From: Deinococcus sp.
Lineage (GTDB): Bacteria; Deinococcota; Deinococci; Deinococcales; Deinococcaceae
Assembly (NCBI GenBank): GCA_018260275.1
Contig: JAGLBK010000102.1
Location: 1-9,203 of the forward strand
Direction of reading: 5' to 3'
DNA: 9,203 bases
In this document: positions 1 through 7,734 of the stretch, one piece after another
Numbering within the stretch: position 1 is the stretch's first letter
How the letters are laid out: each line of letters opens with the position of its first letter
Made by a program: the position numbers and the translations under genes
Notes under the pieces: model-generated
What the model saw: the letters and a program-made list of their open reading frames with translations, nothing else
What the model was told of the DNA's origin: nothing
The model's database searches: none

Positions 1-356
1 GCCTGCTCGGTGCCCGTGAAGACGCCGAAGGTGCGGCCCCGGTTGGTTTCGGTCACGAACTCCTTGAAGCGTTCCGGCAGTGCCGCCTGATCGGGCACGA
101 CCAGCGCCAGCCGCAGCTCATAGTTGGACAGCTTTTGCAGGGCGGCGCCCGCCAGGCCAGTGTTCAGGTCAAAAAATTCGGGGGCCACGCCGCCTGCCAG
201 CAGCAGAAAGCGGCTCTCCCCCGTTTCCCAGGCCAGCGCGACCAGTTCCATGAAGTGTTCCTCAGTGCCGAGCGGAGCATCGGCGGCGCTGAGCTGCACA
301 TAAGCGCGGCCCGCCAGTTCGGTGAGTTCGTGCTGCATCCGGCCCCGCCCGCTCAT
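1..356 (-). CDS. DUF4180 domain protein, C-terminus cut off by the window edge
   Basis: The reverse strand from the ATG at 356 reads as 118 codons, open to the left edge. The visible protein contains FFDLNTGLAGAALQKLSNYE followed by LRLALVVPD and then ETNRGRTFGVF. This is the hallmark pattern of the DUF4180 family: FFDL-TGLAG, QK-NY, and a late E-NRG segment. The family is small (about 110-130 residues), so only a few C-terminal residues should be missing. No biochemical function is established for it as far as I know, and there is no signal peptide or membrane segment. Its ATG overlaps the rdgB TGA as ATGA, which suggests translational coupling to rdgB and a shared transcript. A second in-frame ATG at 338 (MQHEL) is a possible alternative start; neither has a strong SD. 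Family call fairly sure, function unknown. Confidence 0.8.
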   Translation of the reverse strand, partial: MSGRGRMQHELTELAGRAYVQLSAADAPLGTEEHFMELVALAWETGESRFLLLAGGVAPEFFDLNTGLAGAALQKLSNYELRLALVVPDQAALPERFKEFVTETNRGRTFGVFTGTEQ

Positions 357-1012
357 TCGAGGCGGCTGCCTGCCCCGCCGACCGGATAATCGCGCCGGGC
401 GGCCCCGCTCTGGTGGGCGGCCAGCAGCGCCGCCAGGGCCCTCCCCCGGTGACTGACGGCCTGCTTTTGCTCGGTCGTCATCTCGGCCATGCTCAGGGGT
501 TCATGGCCCGGCGCCTGACCGTCGGGCACGAACAGCGGATCGTAGCCGAAGCCGCCCTCGCCGCGCGGGCCTTCCAGAATCACGCCGGGCACCTCGCCAC
601 GGTATTCCTCGATCACGCCGTCGGGGTACGCCAGCACGACCACCGAGACGAATTTAGCGCGGCGATCCGGGCGGTTACGCAGCCGCTCCAGCAGGTACAG
701 GTTGCGCTCCAGGTCGCTGGCGCGGTTGCCGAAGCGGGCCGAGTACACGCCGGGTTCGCCGTTCAGGGCAGCCACTTCCAGGCCGGAATCGTCGGCCAGG
801 GCGGGCAGGCCGGTCGCCAGCGCCAGCGAACAGGCTTTGAGGGCGGCATTTTCCTCGTAGGTCGCGCCGGTTTCCTCGGGCATCGGCAGGTTTCCAATGC
901 CCTCAAGCTGCCAGCCCAGGCCCTGCAAGGCGGCCTCGATCTCGCGCACCTTGCCCGCATTCGCGGTCGCCACCACGACCCGCCCGCCGAAACTCCGCTG
1001 TCCGTTGCTCAC
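353..1012 (-). CDS. rdgB: RdgB/HAM1 non-canonical purine NTP pyrophosphatase (XTP/dITP)
   Basis: This cytosolic enzyme hydrolyses dITP, ITP and XTP to the monophosphate plus pyrophosphate, keeping deaminated purines out of DNA and RNA. Motifs appear in family order (219-residue numbering): TANAGK near 16-21 (substrate lid), ETGATYEENA near 47-56, ADDSGLEV near 73-80 with the metal-binding acidic pair, PGVYSARF near 87-94, GGFGYDPLF near 153-161, and SHRGRAL near 187-193. All key positions look intact. The last ~30 residues go slightly beyond the usual end. I chose the GTG at 1012 because a TAGACT -10 element ends 6 bases before it; an in-frame GTG two codons upstream (1018) is possible but has no SD. 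It lies 75 bases downstream of dacB on the same strand and overlaps the DUF4180 gene by 4 bases. In a Deinococcus-like organism a role in oxidative-damage tolerance is plausible but inferred. Confidence 0.94.
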   Translation of the reverse strand: MSNGQRSFGGRVVVATANAGKVREIEAALQGLGWQLEGIGNLPMPEETGATYEENAALKACSLALATGLPALADDSGLEVAALNGEPGVYSARFGNRASDLERNLYLLERLRNRPDRRAKFVSVVVLAYPDGVIEEYRGEVPGVILEGPRGEGGFGYDPLFVPDGQAPGHEPLSMAEMTTEQKQAVSHRGRALAALLAAHQSGAARRDYPVGGAGSRLE

Positions 1013-1018
1013 GCCCAC

Positions 1019-1024
1019 AGTCTA
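1019..1024 (-). promoter_or_regulatory. -10 element of rdgB leaderless promoter (TAGACT)
   Basis: On the minus strand TAGACT is followed by GTGGGC and then GTG AGC, a 6-base gap to the start codon. That spacing would place the RNA 5' end at or next to the start codon. No SD sequence and no good -35 hexamer are visible. The TANNNT plus 6-7 base geometry matches leaderless promoters described in Deinococcus. Confidence 0.6.
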
Positions 1025-1029
1025 GGCCA

Positions 1030-1046
1030 GCCGGGGTCAGCCCGGC
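1030..1046 (-). repeat. Perfect 6-bp inverted repeat in the dacB-rdgB gap
   Basis: GCCGGG and CCCGGC flank a 5-base centre. The repeat lies just upstream of the rdgB -10 element, where a -35 spacer would be. It could be the GC stem of a dacB terminator, but no T-tract follows, or an operator site. Its role is undecided. Confidence 0.35.
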
Positions 1047-1087
1047 GTGAACGACCACACACCCGTTTGGGGTGACCAGCTCACCTT

Positions 1088-2581
1088 TCAGTGCGCCGCC
1101 GCCATCGCCTGCACCATGCGGTCCTGCACCGCCCGTAGCGCCAGCAGATCTACCGTTTCGGGGCCGTTCATCATGATGGCGAAGGTGAGCAGGCGGCCAC
1201 TTTTTGCCCGCACATAGCCCGTCAGACTGCTTACGCCGGGCAGCGTGCCGGTCTTGGCCCGCACGTCCAGCCCACTGCCCACCAGCCGCAGCGCCATGGT
1301 GCCGCCGCGCCCGCCGTGCTCGGGCAGGTCCTCGCCGGTTCCGGCCAGCGGCAGCGCCTCGACGAACGCGTTCTGGTGGTCGTGGTACAGCTGAGCGGGC
1401 AGGCCACTTTTCCCCACCGGGTAGGGCAGGTCGTACATCACTTTCATCAGGTCGGTCAGGGCGCGGGGCGTCAGGCGGTTTTCACGTCCTAGCCCACTGC
1501 CGTCCGTCAGCCGCAGGCCGGTGACATTTACGCCCAGCTTCCGCAACAGCGCCATCTCGTGGGCCGCCGCGCCTTTCAGGGTGCCGTCGCCGCCGGGCCG
1601 GACTGCCAGGGTCGCCAGCAGGCTCTCGGCCTGGGCATTGTCGCTGGGGCGCAGGGTGGACCAGACGTAAGGCACGACCCCGGTGCCCCGCACGCTGGCG
1701 ACCCCCTGTTCGGGGCGGCGCGCGCGCGGAATAAACCGCGCAGGCGGCAGCACCTTGCCGTCCTTGTCCTTGACCACCGGGGGCTTGTACCGGACGTAAG
1801 CGGGAGCCGGTTGCAGCGCAGGCGAGGCCACCCGAATTCCGGCGCGGCCCAGTTCGGCGGCCAGTGCCGCGCCCAGAAGCTGCCGGGCCACCTCGACTGA
1901 CGGGGGCGGCAGCGTATCCCAGTCGCGCAGGCGCACGGCGGACATCGGGGCGGCGTAATCCGTTTTCATAAAGCTCGCGCCACTGAGCCGCGTTTCGTCC
2001 AGGCGCAGTTGCCCGACCTGCCGGACGCCGTGCGCGTAAGCCTGCCGGGCCAGTTCCCGCAGACTGTCGGGGCCGTCCGAGACGGTCAAAAGCGGGTCGG
2101 CACTGCCGCGCAGGGTCAGCGAGGTTACGCTGGCCTTACCAGTTTCGGCAGCGGGCACGGTCAGTTCGGTGCTCCACCAGCCCCGCGCCCCCTGACGGCT
2201 GAGCAGCACGGCGGCCCCGGTCACGGTCTTGAGGGAACTGGCCGGAATCAGTGGCCGGTCGGCATTGGAAGATTCGAGCACCTGTCCGTCCCTGACATTC
2301 CTCACCAGCACGGCGTATTTGACTCCAGCAGGCAGGCCCCGCAGCGCCGCGACCACCCCCGGCACCAGTGGTTTTTCGGGCTTTAGGGTCACTTCACCGG
2401 GCACGGTCTGGGGATTGGTGGCCTCTTTTTTGATCTGAGCCGGAACTACAGTGGCTAGAGCCGCAGTCACTGGAGCCACAGGCACCGGAAGCGCAGTGGC
2501 TGGAGCCGCCGCCGCCGGAGCCGTGGTCTGACTCAGTGAACTGTTCCCGAGAAGCAGGGCAAGGAGCAGGGCGCGGCGCAT
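1088..2581 (-). CDS. dacB: D-alanyl-D-alanine carboxypeptidase/endopeptidase, PBP4 (peptidase S13) family
   Basis: This is a secreted or envelope penicillin-binding protein that trims or cleaves peptidoglycan peptides. The ATG at 2581 gives 497 residues beginning MRRALLLALLLGNSSLSQ, a short signal peptide. A disordered Ala/Pro/Val-rich stretch follows to about residue 60. The three active-site motifs of the penicillin-recognising fold are present and ordered: SSLK at 115-118 (nucleophile Ser, general-base Lys), SDN at 313-315, and KTG at 443-445. The S13-typical DGSGL is at 361-365. The distance between SxxK and SxN (about 200 residues) fits PBP4 proteins with an insert domain. An in-frame GTG at 2599 would add six residues, but the TATCCT -10 element lies between it and the ATG, so I prefer the ATG. 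It is the first gene of a minus-strand group with rdgB downstream; its back faces the subtilase gene across a 640-bp gap. Confidence 0.92.
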   Translation of the reverse strand: MRRALLLALLLGNSSLSQTTAPAAAAPATALPVPVAPVTAALATVVPAQIKKEATNPQTVPGEVTLKPEKPLVPGVVAALRGLPAGVKYAVLVRNVRDGQVLESSNADRPLIPASSLKTVTGAAVLLSRQGARGWWSTELTVPAAETGKASVTSLTLRGSADPLLTVSDGPDSLRELARQAYAHGVRQVGQLRLDETRLSGASFMKTDYAAPMSAVRLRDWDTLPPPSVEVARQLLGAALAAELGRAGIRVASPALQPAPAYVRYKPPVVKDKDGKVLPPARFIPRARRPEQGVASVRGTGVVPYVWSTLRPSDNAQAESLLATLAVRPGGDGTLKGAAAHEMALLRKLGVNVTGLRLTDGSGLGRENRLTPRALTDLMKVMYDLPYPVGKSGLPAQLYHDHQNAFVEALPLAGTGEDLPEHGGRGGTMALRLVGSGLDVRAKTGTLPGVSSLTGYVRAKSGRLLTFAIMMNGPETVDLLALRAVQDRMVQAMAAAH

Positions 2582-2587
2582 CAGGGC

Positions 2588-2593
2588 AGGATA
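2588..2593 (-). promoter_or_regulatory. -10 element of dacB leaderless promoter (TATCCT)
   Basis: TATCCT is followed by GCCCTG and then the ATG at 2581, a 6-base gap. No SD precedes the ATG, and I see no convincing -35 hexamer at 16-18 bases. This site decides the dacB start: translation from the upstream GTG at 2599 would begin inside the promoter. Confidence 0.62.
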
Positions 2594-2708
2594 CGGCACA
2601 GGGTCTTAAAGTGGCTGAGAGTAAGTGCCTGTCCGGAAAGTAATGGGCGAACATAGGATTTCGCTATCGATGACATGGTTTTCTCCCTCTCCCCTTGTGG
2701 GCTGAGTG

Positions 2709-2764
2709 GTGCCGAAAAGTCTCTCCTGATTCAGGGCAGTGCAGTTTCGGCACATGTACTGCCC
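2709..2764. repeat. Interlocking inverted repeats: hairpin whose loop matches an upstream arm (pseudoknot topology)
   Basis: GGGCAGTGCA (2734-2743) can pair with TGTACTGCCC (2755-2764), giving ten pairs with one G-U as plus-strand RNA. The 11-base loop carries TTTCGGCAC (2745-2753), the perfect complement of GTGCCGAAA at 2709-2717. The two pairings cross each other, as in an H-type pseudoknot or in alternative switch conformations. The complementarity is visible directly; a function as RNA or as a DNA-binding site is not shown. Confidence 0.6.
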
Positions 2765-2772
2765 GGTAAATG

Positions 2773-2872
2773 GGAGGTTTTTAGCCCCTCCACCCTTGCG
2801 AGGGACTCGTTAAAGCTGCTCGCAGAGGCTGGGATTCGTAGAGCGCGAAGCGAGGGGGGTAACGCAGACGCC
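2773..2872. repeat. Possible degenerate interspersed repeat (SRE-like)
   Basis: The stretch holds GGAGG/CCTCC (2773-2777 with 2787-2791), then CCCT-TGCG-AGGG (2793-2804), then purine-rich GAGCGCGAAGCGAGGGGGG around 2841-2859. Short stems with a TTGCG core and GCGAAGCG-type tails resemble the small noncoding repeats scattered through Deinococcus genomes. Only one copy lies in this window, so repetitive status is a guess from appearance. Confidence 0.28.
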
Positions 2873-2890
2873 AGGGCTTCCGCAAAGTCG

Positions 2891-2904
2891 GTTCAATTTT
2901 GAAC
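2891..2904. promoter_or_regulatory. 14-bp palindrome, operator-like
   Basis: GTTCAA-TT-TTGAAC is a near-perfect palindrome with 6-bp arms inside AT-richer DNA. It resembles a dimeric regulator site in size. It is not close to a recognised start codon, and no regulator can be named. Confidence 0.3.
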
Positions 2905-3072
2905 TCGGTGTAAATACTAATGGATGCCCCAGAGAAAAATCCCGATTTCATCAGGAACCAAGTTTCATTCAAGCGGCAGGATTTCTGTTTATCCCGTAAT
3001 ACTGGTTACCTGTTATTCGTTTTTGGGACTTTGCGGTTGCCCTGACGCAGACGCCCTCCCAGCGCAATGAAA

Positions 3073-3127
3073 ACTGGCTCCGCCTCTATTCTGCCCGATG
3101 CTCCAAGAAACGCGGCGGGCAGCCAGT
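3073..3127. repeat. Nested two-part stem upstream of the subtilase gene
   Basis: ACTGGC (3073-3078) pairs with GCCAGT (3122-3127), and TGCCCG (3092-3097) pairs with CGGGCA (3116-3121). The two 3' arms are directly adjacent, while the 5' arms are separated by 13 bases. An 18-base loop remains. No T-tract follows, so it does not look like a terminator. It may be a structured RNA element or chance. Confidence 0.4.
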
Positions 3128-3145
3128 GAGGGCAAATAACAGCGA

Positions 3146-3165
3146 ACTGACCCGAGACTGACCCG
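3146..3165. promoter_or_regulatory. Tandem 11-bp-phased direct repeat upstream of the subtilase promoter
   Basis: ACTGACCCG occurs at 3146-3154 and again at 3157-3165, exactly 11 bases apart, about one helical turn. The pair is flanked by ATAAC (3136-3140) and GTTAT (3165-3169). It lies 50-70 bases upstream of the -10 element. Direct repeats with 11-bp phasing are typical of OmpR/PhoB-type activator sites, so control of the secreted protease by such a regulator is a reasonable inference. Confidence 0.4.
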
Positions 3166-3215
3166 TTATCAAGAAGTCCTCATGCTGCGTTCAGGGGGCG
3201 TCAAGTGGCTCCAGT

Positions 3216-3221
3216 TAGGCT
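3216..3221 (+). promoter_or_regulatory. -10 element of subtilase leaderless promoter (TAGGCT)
   Basis: TAGGCT is followed by GAGCACC and the ATG at 3229, a 7-base gap, with no SD. The same nine bases TAGGCTGAG occur at the HD-domain gene promoter near 7702-7710. No clear -35 hexamer is visible, so an activator may be needed. Confidence 0.6.
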
Positions 3222-3228
3222 GAGCACC

Positions 3229-4938
<1,710 letters not shown>

Positions 4939-4949
4939 CTCTGCGGCGG

Positions 4950-4976
4950 CCCCCTTCCATTACCGGAAGGGGGTTT
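4950..4976 (+). terminator. Rho-independent terminator after the subtilase
   Basis: CCCCCTTCC and GGAAGGGGG form a perfect 9-bp stem with an ATTACC loop, followed by TTTAGCCGTTT. It starts 11 bases after the TAA at 4938, or 18 after the alternative TAA at 4931. It sits between convergent genes, and the T-rich side favours plus-strand transcripts. Confidence 0.8.
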
Positions 4977-4996
4977 AGCCGTTTCGTCTGGAGGCT

Positions 4997-6097
4997 CTAG
5001 CCACCAGCCCAGAGCCGCGCCGCCCTGTCCCTGACCAGCTCGTGCGGGTCGTCCAGCAGCGCTTCCAGGTGGCTCAGCTCACCCCACTGGCCCAGCGCCC
5101 AGGCCGCCGCCTCGCGCACTTCCCAGGCGGGGTCCAACCGTCCGGCCAGCAGCAGCGGCCAGCCCTGGGGGTCGCGGGTGTTGCCCAGCACCGTCAGGGC
5201 GTTGCGGGCCATGCCCTTGCGGCGCGGACGCAAAAACGCCGTGCCCGCGAAACGGCGCTCAAATTCGCGCTCGCTGATACCGAAAAACTGGGTCAGGTCC
5301 GGGTAGGCCAGCTCCGGGAGGGGCCGCAGCGTACGCGCCAGCGGGCCAGCTTTAAGGGTCCAGGGGCACACCGCGCTGCACACGTCGCAGCCGAACAGCC
5401 AGTCGCCGATGCCGGGCCGGAACTCGTCGGGCACTGGCCCCCGGTGCTCGATGGTCAGGTAAGACACGCAGCGCCGCGCGTCGATGGCGCGGTCTGGCCC
5501 GATGGCCGCCGTAGGGCACGCCTGCACGCAGCGGGTACACCGTCCGCAGCGGTCCGGGTGGGGAGCGGTTACGCCCTCCAGTGGCAGATCGGTCAGCACA
5601 ACCGCCAGAGTCATGAAGGCCCCGTACTCGGTACTGACGAGCATCCCCGACTTGCCCCGCCAGCCCATAAAGGCCCCCGCCGCAAACAGGCGTTCCATGA
5701 CTGGGCCGTGATCGACATAACCTTTGGCGCGGTTCGCCATGGCCGCCGCCTCGTGTTCCAGGCGCGTCAGCACTGGCTGAAGCTGGTCGTGGTAATCCGG
5801 CGTCCAGGCGTAGCGGGCCACCTGCCCGACCCGCACACCATCCGTGGGTCTCAGCGGCGGCTCAAAGGCGTGCGAAAGCCCCAGCACCAGCACGCTCAGC
5901 GCTCCTTCCAGCCGGGTCTGCGGCTCAGCCCGCGCGGGCAGCTGACGCTCCAGATAACTCATGCCCGCGTGCCGCCCCGCCGCCAGCCACCCGGCATATT
6001 CCGCCACGCTCCCGGCAGGCACCCGCGCCGGAGCCCAGCCGACCACGTCTGCACCCAGGTTCAGGGCAAGTTCGGCCAGCAGATCGGGGGCAGACAT
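4997..6097 (-). CDS. queG: Epoxyqueuosine reductase QueG
   Basis: This cytosolic cobalamin and iron-sulfur enzyme reduces epoxyqueuosine to queuosine at the wobble base of GUN-anticodon tRNAs (Asp, Asn, His, Tyr), the last step of Q synthesis. The ATG at 6097 gives 366 residues. VDHGPVMER at 128-136 holds the catalytic-region Asp (129), and GWRGKSGML follows at 145-153. The first Fe-S motif is CGRCTRCVQACP (Cys184, 187, 190, 194). DARRCVSYLTIEHRG at 206-220 is very typical of QueG. The second motif is CDVCSAVCPW (Cys237, 240, 244). The end (about 315-366) is a HEAT/PBS-lyase-like segment (WEVREAAAWALG and HELVRDRAARLW), normal for longer QueG proteins. A TTG at 6115 would add six residues; I prefer the ATG. 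CATACT at 6112-6107 is a weak possible -10 element. It is monocistronic by context: a hairpin terminator lies upstream and the convergent subtilase downstream. Confidence 0.94.
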   Translation of the reverse strand: MSAPDLLAELALNLGADVVGWAPARVPAGSVAEYAGWLAAGRHAGMSYLERQLPARAEPQTRLEGALSVLVLGLSHAFEPPLRPTDGVRVGQVARYAWTPDYHDQLQPVLTRLEHEAAAMANRAKGYVDHGPVMERLFAAGAFMGWRGKSGMLVSTEYGAFMTLAVVLTDLPLEGVTAPHPDRCGRCTRCVQACPTAAIGPDRAIDARRCVSYLTIEHRGPVPDEFRPGIGDWLFGCDVCSAVCPWTLKAGPLARTLRPLPELAYPDLTQFFGISEREFERRFAGTAFLRPRRKGMARNALTVLGNTRDPQGWPLLLAGRLDPAWEVREAAAWALGQWGELSHLEALLDDPHELVRDRAARLWAGG

Positions 6098-6153
6098 ACA
6101 GCGGCCAGTATGCAAGGTTCAGGCCACCATTATGTGACAGACCAACAATATGA

Positions 6154-6194
6154 AGCGGGGCAAGAGAGGAACCATCTGCCGTTCCTCCCCCGCT
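6154..6194 (-). terminator. Rho-independent-type terminator after the aldo/keto reductase
   Basis: As minus-strand RNA, AGCGGGG (6194-6188) pairs with CCCCGCT (6160-6154), and GAGGAAC (6187-6181) pairs with GTTCCTC (6172-6166). The loop has 8 bases and a 5-base bulge (6165-6161) lies on one side. TCATATTGTT follows. It begins 16 bases after the reductase stop codon and separates it from queG. Confidence 0.75.
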
Positions 6195-6210
6195 CCGTAG
6201 TGTTCATTGT

Positions 6211-7116
6211 TCAGCTCTCGGGAGCGCTGGTCTTGGCCCACTCGGCCTGGCCTACCGCGTCGAGCGCCTGGAAATCCTCGTCGCTGAGGTGCAGGTCGGC
6301 GGCGGCCACGTTTTCCTCCAGGTGCTTGACCTTGCTGGTCCCCGGAATCGGCAGCATCACCGGACTGCGCCGCAGAATCCAGGCCAGCGCCACCTGTGAC
6401 GGGCTGGCGTTCAGTCGCCGGGCCACGTCGCTCAGCACACTGCCGTCCCGCGCCAGACTGCCGGAGGCGAGTGGAAACCAGGGCATGAAGCCGATGTTCT
6501 CGCGGGCGCAGTAGTCCAGCACGGCTTCGCTCTTGCGGTTGACCAGGTTGTACAGGTTCTGAACGGTCGCCACCGGGAACACTTTGCGGGCCGCTTCGAT
6601 GTCCTCGACGCTCACTTCCGACAGCCCCGCGAAACGGATCACGCCGTCATCGAGGAGGGTTCTGATCGCCCCGAACTGCTCGTCGGCGGGCACGGCCTTG
6701 TCGATGCGGTGCAGCTGCCACAGGTCGATCTGCTCGACCCCCAGGCGGCGGCGGCTGAGGTGCGCCTGCTGAATCAGGTACTCCGGGCGGCCACAAGGCG
6801 GCCACACGTTTGGCCCGGTGCGGGTCAGGCCGCCCTTGGTCGCCACGATCACCTGATCGTAGGGGTGCAGCGCCTGCCGGATCAGTTCCTCACTGACGGT
6901 AGGGCCGTAGCTGTCGGCGGTATCGATGAAATTCACGCCCAGCTCCGGCAGGCGGCGCAGCGTCTCCAGCGCACCGGAAACGTCGTTCGGCTCGCCCCAG
7001 ACGCCATCACCGGTAATTCTCATTGCGCCAAAGCCCAGGCGGTTGACGCTCAGTTCGCCGCCCAGTTTGAAGGTGCCGCTGTGGGCCGCGTTCGGTTGTT
7101 TGTCTTGCTCAGTCAT
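6211..7116 (-). CDS. Aldo/keto reductase, YdbC-like
   Basis: This is a 301-residue NADPH-dependent TIM-barrel oxidoreductase. The catalytic tetrad is intact: Asp65 and Tyr70 in NFIDTADSYG, Lys94 in VATKGG, and His136 in WQLHRID. The end carries LPIPGTSKVKHLEENVAA, the family's cofactor-phosphate loop. RLGFGAMRITGDGVWGEP near the start and the overall pattern resemble E. coli YdbC (PdxI, a pyridoxal reductase), but substrate cannot be read from sequence, so no symbol is given. The start is clear: GGAGG at 7126-7122 lies 5 bases before the ATG at 7116. The in-frame GTG at 7128 overlaps this SD and is rejected. It is the only gene here with a strong SD, unlike its leaderless neighbours. It starts 66 bases after the HD-domain gene and may share its transcript as well as having its own promoter. 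Confidence 0.9.
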   Translation of the reverse strand: MTEQDKQPNAAHSGTFKLGGELSVNRLGFGAMRITGDGVWGEPNDVSGALETLRRLPELGVNFIDTADSYGPTVSEELIRQALHPYDQVIVATKGGLTRTGPNVWPPCGRPEYLIQQAHLSRRRLGVEQIDLWQLHRIDKAVPADEQFGAIRTLLDDGVIRFAGLSEVSVEDIEAARKVFPVATVQNLYNLVNRKSEAVLDYCARENIGFMPWFPLASGSLARDGSVLSDVARRLNASPSQVALAWILRRSPVMLPIPGTSKVKHLEENVAAADLHLSDEDFQALDAVGQAEWAKTSAPES

Positions 7117-7121
7117 ACTTT

Positions 7122-7126
7122 CCTCC
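7122..7126 (-). promoter_or_regulatory. Shine-Dalgarno site of the aldo/keto reductase
   Basis: GGAGG lies 5 bases (AAAGT) before the ATG at 7116. It decides the start against the GTG at 7128. Confidence 0.85.
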
Positions 7127-7165
7127 ACTGCTCAGCCCGGCTGGCCGCGCCACACCGGGAACGGG

Positions 7166-7196
7166 AGCCTACTCCAGATCGCCTATTCCATGTCAT
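7166..7196 (-). promoter_or_regulatory. Candidate sigma-70 promoter for the aldo/keto reductase
   Basis: ATGACA (7196-7191) and TAGGCT (7171-7166) are separated by 19 bases, slightly long. The -35 hexamer overlaps the last codons of the HD-domain gene. A start about 7 bases downstream gives a leader of roughly 40 bases that includes the SD. Confidence 0.45.
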
Positions 7197-7698
7197 CGTA
7201 ATAGTGCAGCAGCGCCGCTTCCGGGTCGCCCACACTCTGATGATGCCGCACGATCAGTTGCGCCACACGGGGCCGCCCGCCCGCCCGCGCCACCAGCTGT
7301 GCGCCGAGTTCCGGGTGCGCCGCGCGGATGCCGATGCCCCCCACGGGCGGCAGAATACGGCTCAGGCGGTTGGGAATCAGACCGACCAGCACGCGCTCGG
7401 CCAGGAAATAGGGCCGCACGCTCTTGCCACAGTCGTGCAGCAGCGCCGCCGCGATCAGCTCCGGGCTGGAACGGGGGTGGTCGCGCAGCAGATGGGCCGT
7501 GACCCGGCAGGCGTGTTCGCGGTCACGCGGGTCCATACCCAGATACACCAGCCGCTCGCCGGGATTGAGGTATTGCGCGGCCCAGTCGTCGTCCGGGTGC
7601 GCCATTTCGGGCGTCACGCTCTGGCGCATACGGCGAACTTTACCCGGCACCCCCCGAATTTTGCGGCCCAGTCGCTCAGGCAGGGAAGGTGGCTTCAT
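7183..7698 (-). CDS. HD-domain protein, putative metal-dependent phosphohydrolase
   Basis: This 171-residue protein has a basic N-terminus (to ~25) and then an HD domain: His62 in REHACRV, the His88-Asp89 doublet in LLHDCGKS, His128 in AAHPELG, and His152/153 in IVRHHQ. The spacing fits the metal ligands of HD/HDIG phosphohydrolases, which act on nucleotides or phosphodiesters. The actual substrate is unknown. There is no signal peptide, no membrane segment, and no RelA/SpoT, GAF or response-regulator domain. The ATG at 7698 follows a leaderless promoter. It lies 130 bases downstream of trxB, separated by a hairpin, and 66 bases upstream of the aldo/keto reductase. Neighbours give no clear functional hint. 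HD-fold assignment is strong; enzymatic role is inferred. Confidence 0.85.
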   Translation of the reverse strand: MKPPSLPERLGRKIRGVPGKVRRMRQSVTPEMAHPDDDWAAQYLNPGERLVYLGMDPRDREHACRVTAHLLRDHPRSSPELIAAALLHDCGKSVRPYFLAERVLVGLIPNRLSRILPPVGGIGIRAAHPELGAQLVARAGGRPRVAQLIVRHHQSVGDPEAALLHYYDDME

Positions 7699-7704
7699 AA
7701 ACTC

Positions 7705-7734
7705 AGCCTAGACGAGAACGCGCCCCGACCGCAA
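7705..7734 (-). promoter_or_regulatory. Leaderless promoter of the HD-domain gene
   Basis: TTGCGG (7734-7729) is followed by 18 bases and then TAGGCT (7710-7705). GAGTTT then separates it from the ATG at 7698, a 6-base gap with no SD. The -35 hexamer lies within the loop and 3' arm of the hairpin at 7720-7749. Confidence 0.62.

Larger units (their letters stand above)
2594..3215. other. Divergent intergenic region without a convincing gene
   Basis: More than 600 bases lie between the divergent dacB and subtilase promoters. The short open frames here lack SD sites, a convincing domain or plausible starts, so I reject them as genes. The left part (to about 2890) is rich in inverted repeats. 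The middle (about 2890-3040) is visibly more AT-rich than the surrounding genes. The right part holds a nested stem and a direct repeat next to the subtilase promoter. An unannotated small RNA, a regulatory region, or remnants of interspersed repeats could all explain it. Separate entries describe the individual structures. Confidence 0.6.

Noticed and set aside
413..1075. Long plus-strand open frame opposite rdgB
   Set aside because: It mirrors a clear rdgB gene, has no recognisable domain and shows the Arg/Gly/His-rich composition of an antisense frame in GC-rich DNA.
2675..2902. 75-codon plus-strand frame in the divergent gap
   Set aside because: It has no SD or leaderless promoter at its start, runs through the inverted repeats and looks like translated repeat DNA.
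2781..2972. 63-codon minus-strand frame in the divergent gap
   Set aside because: No promoter or SD fits its start, and its sequence is Arg/Pro-rich translation of the same repeat-like DNA.
2862..3055. ACGCAGACGCC occurs twice (2862-2872 and 3045-3055)
   Set aside because: The match stops at 11 bases and could arise by chance in a few hundred bases of GC-rich DNA; I see no flanking structure suggesting target-site duplication.
5042..6514. 490-codon plus-strand open frame spanning queG and part of the aldo/keto reductase
   Set aside because: It crosses two well-supported minus-strand genes and a terminator, and contains no recognisable domain.
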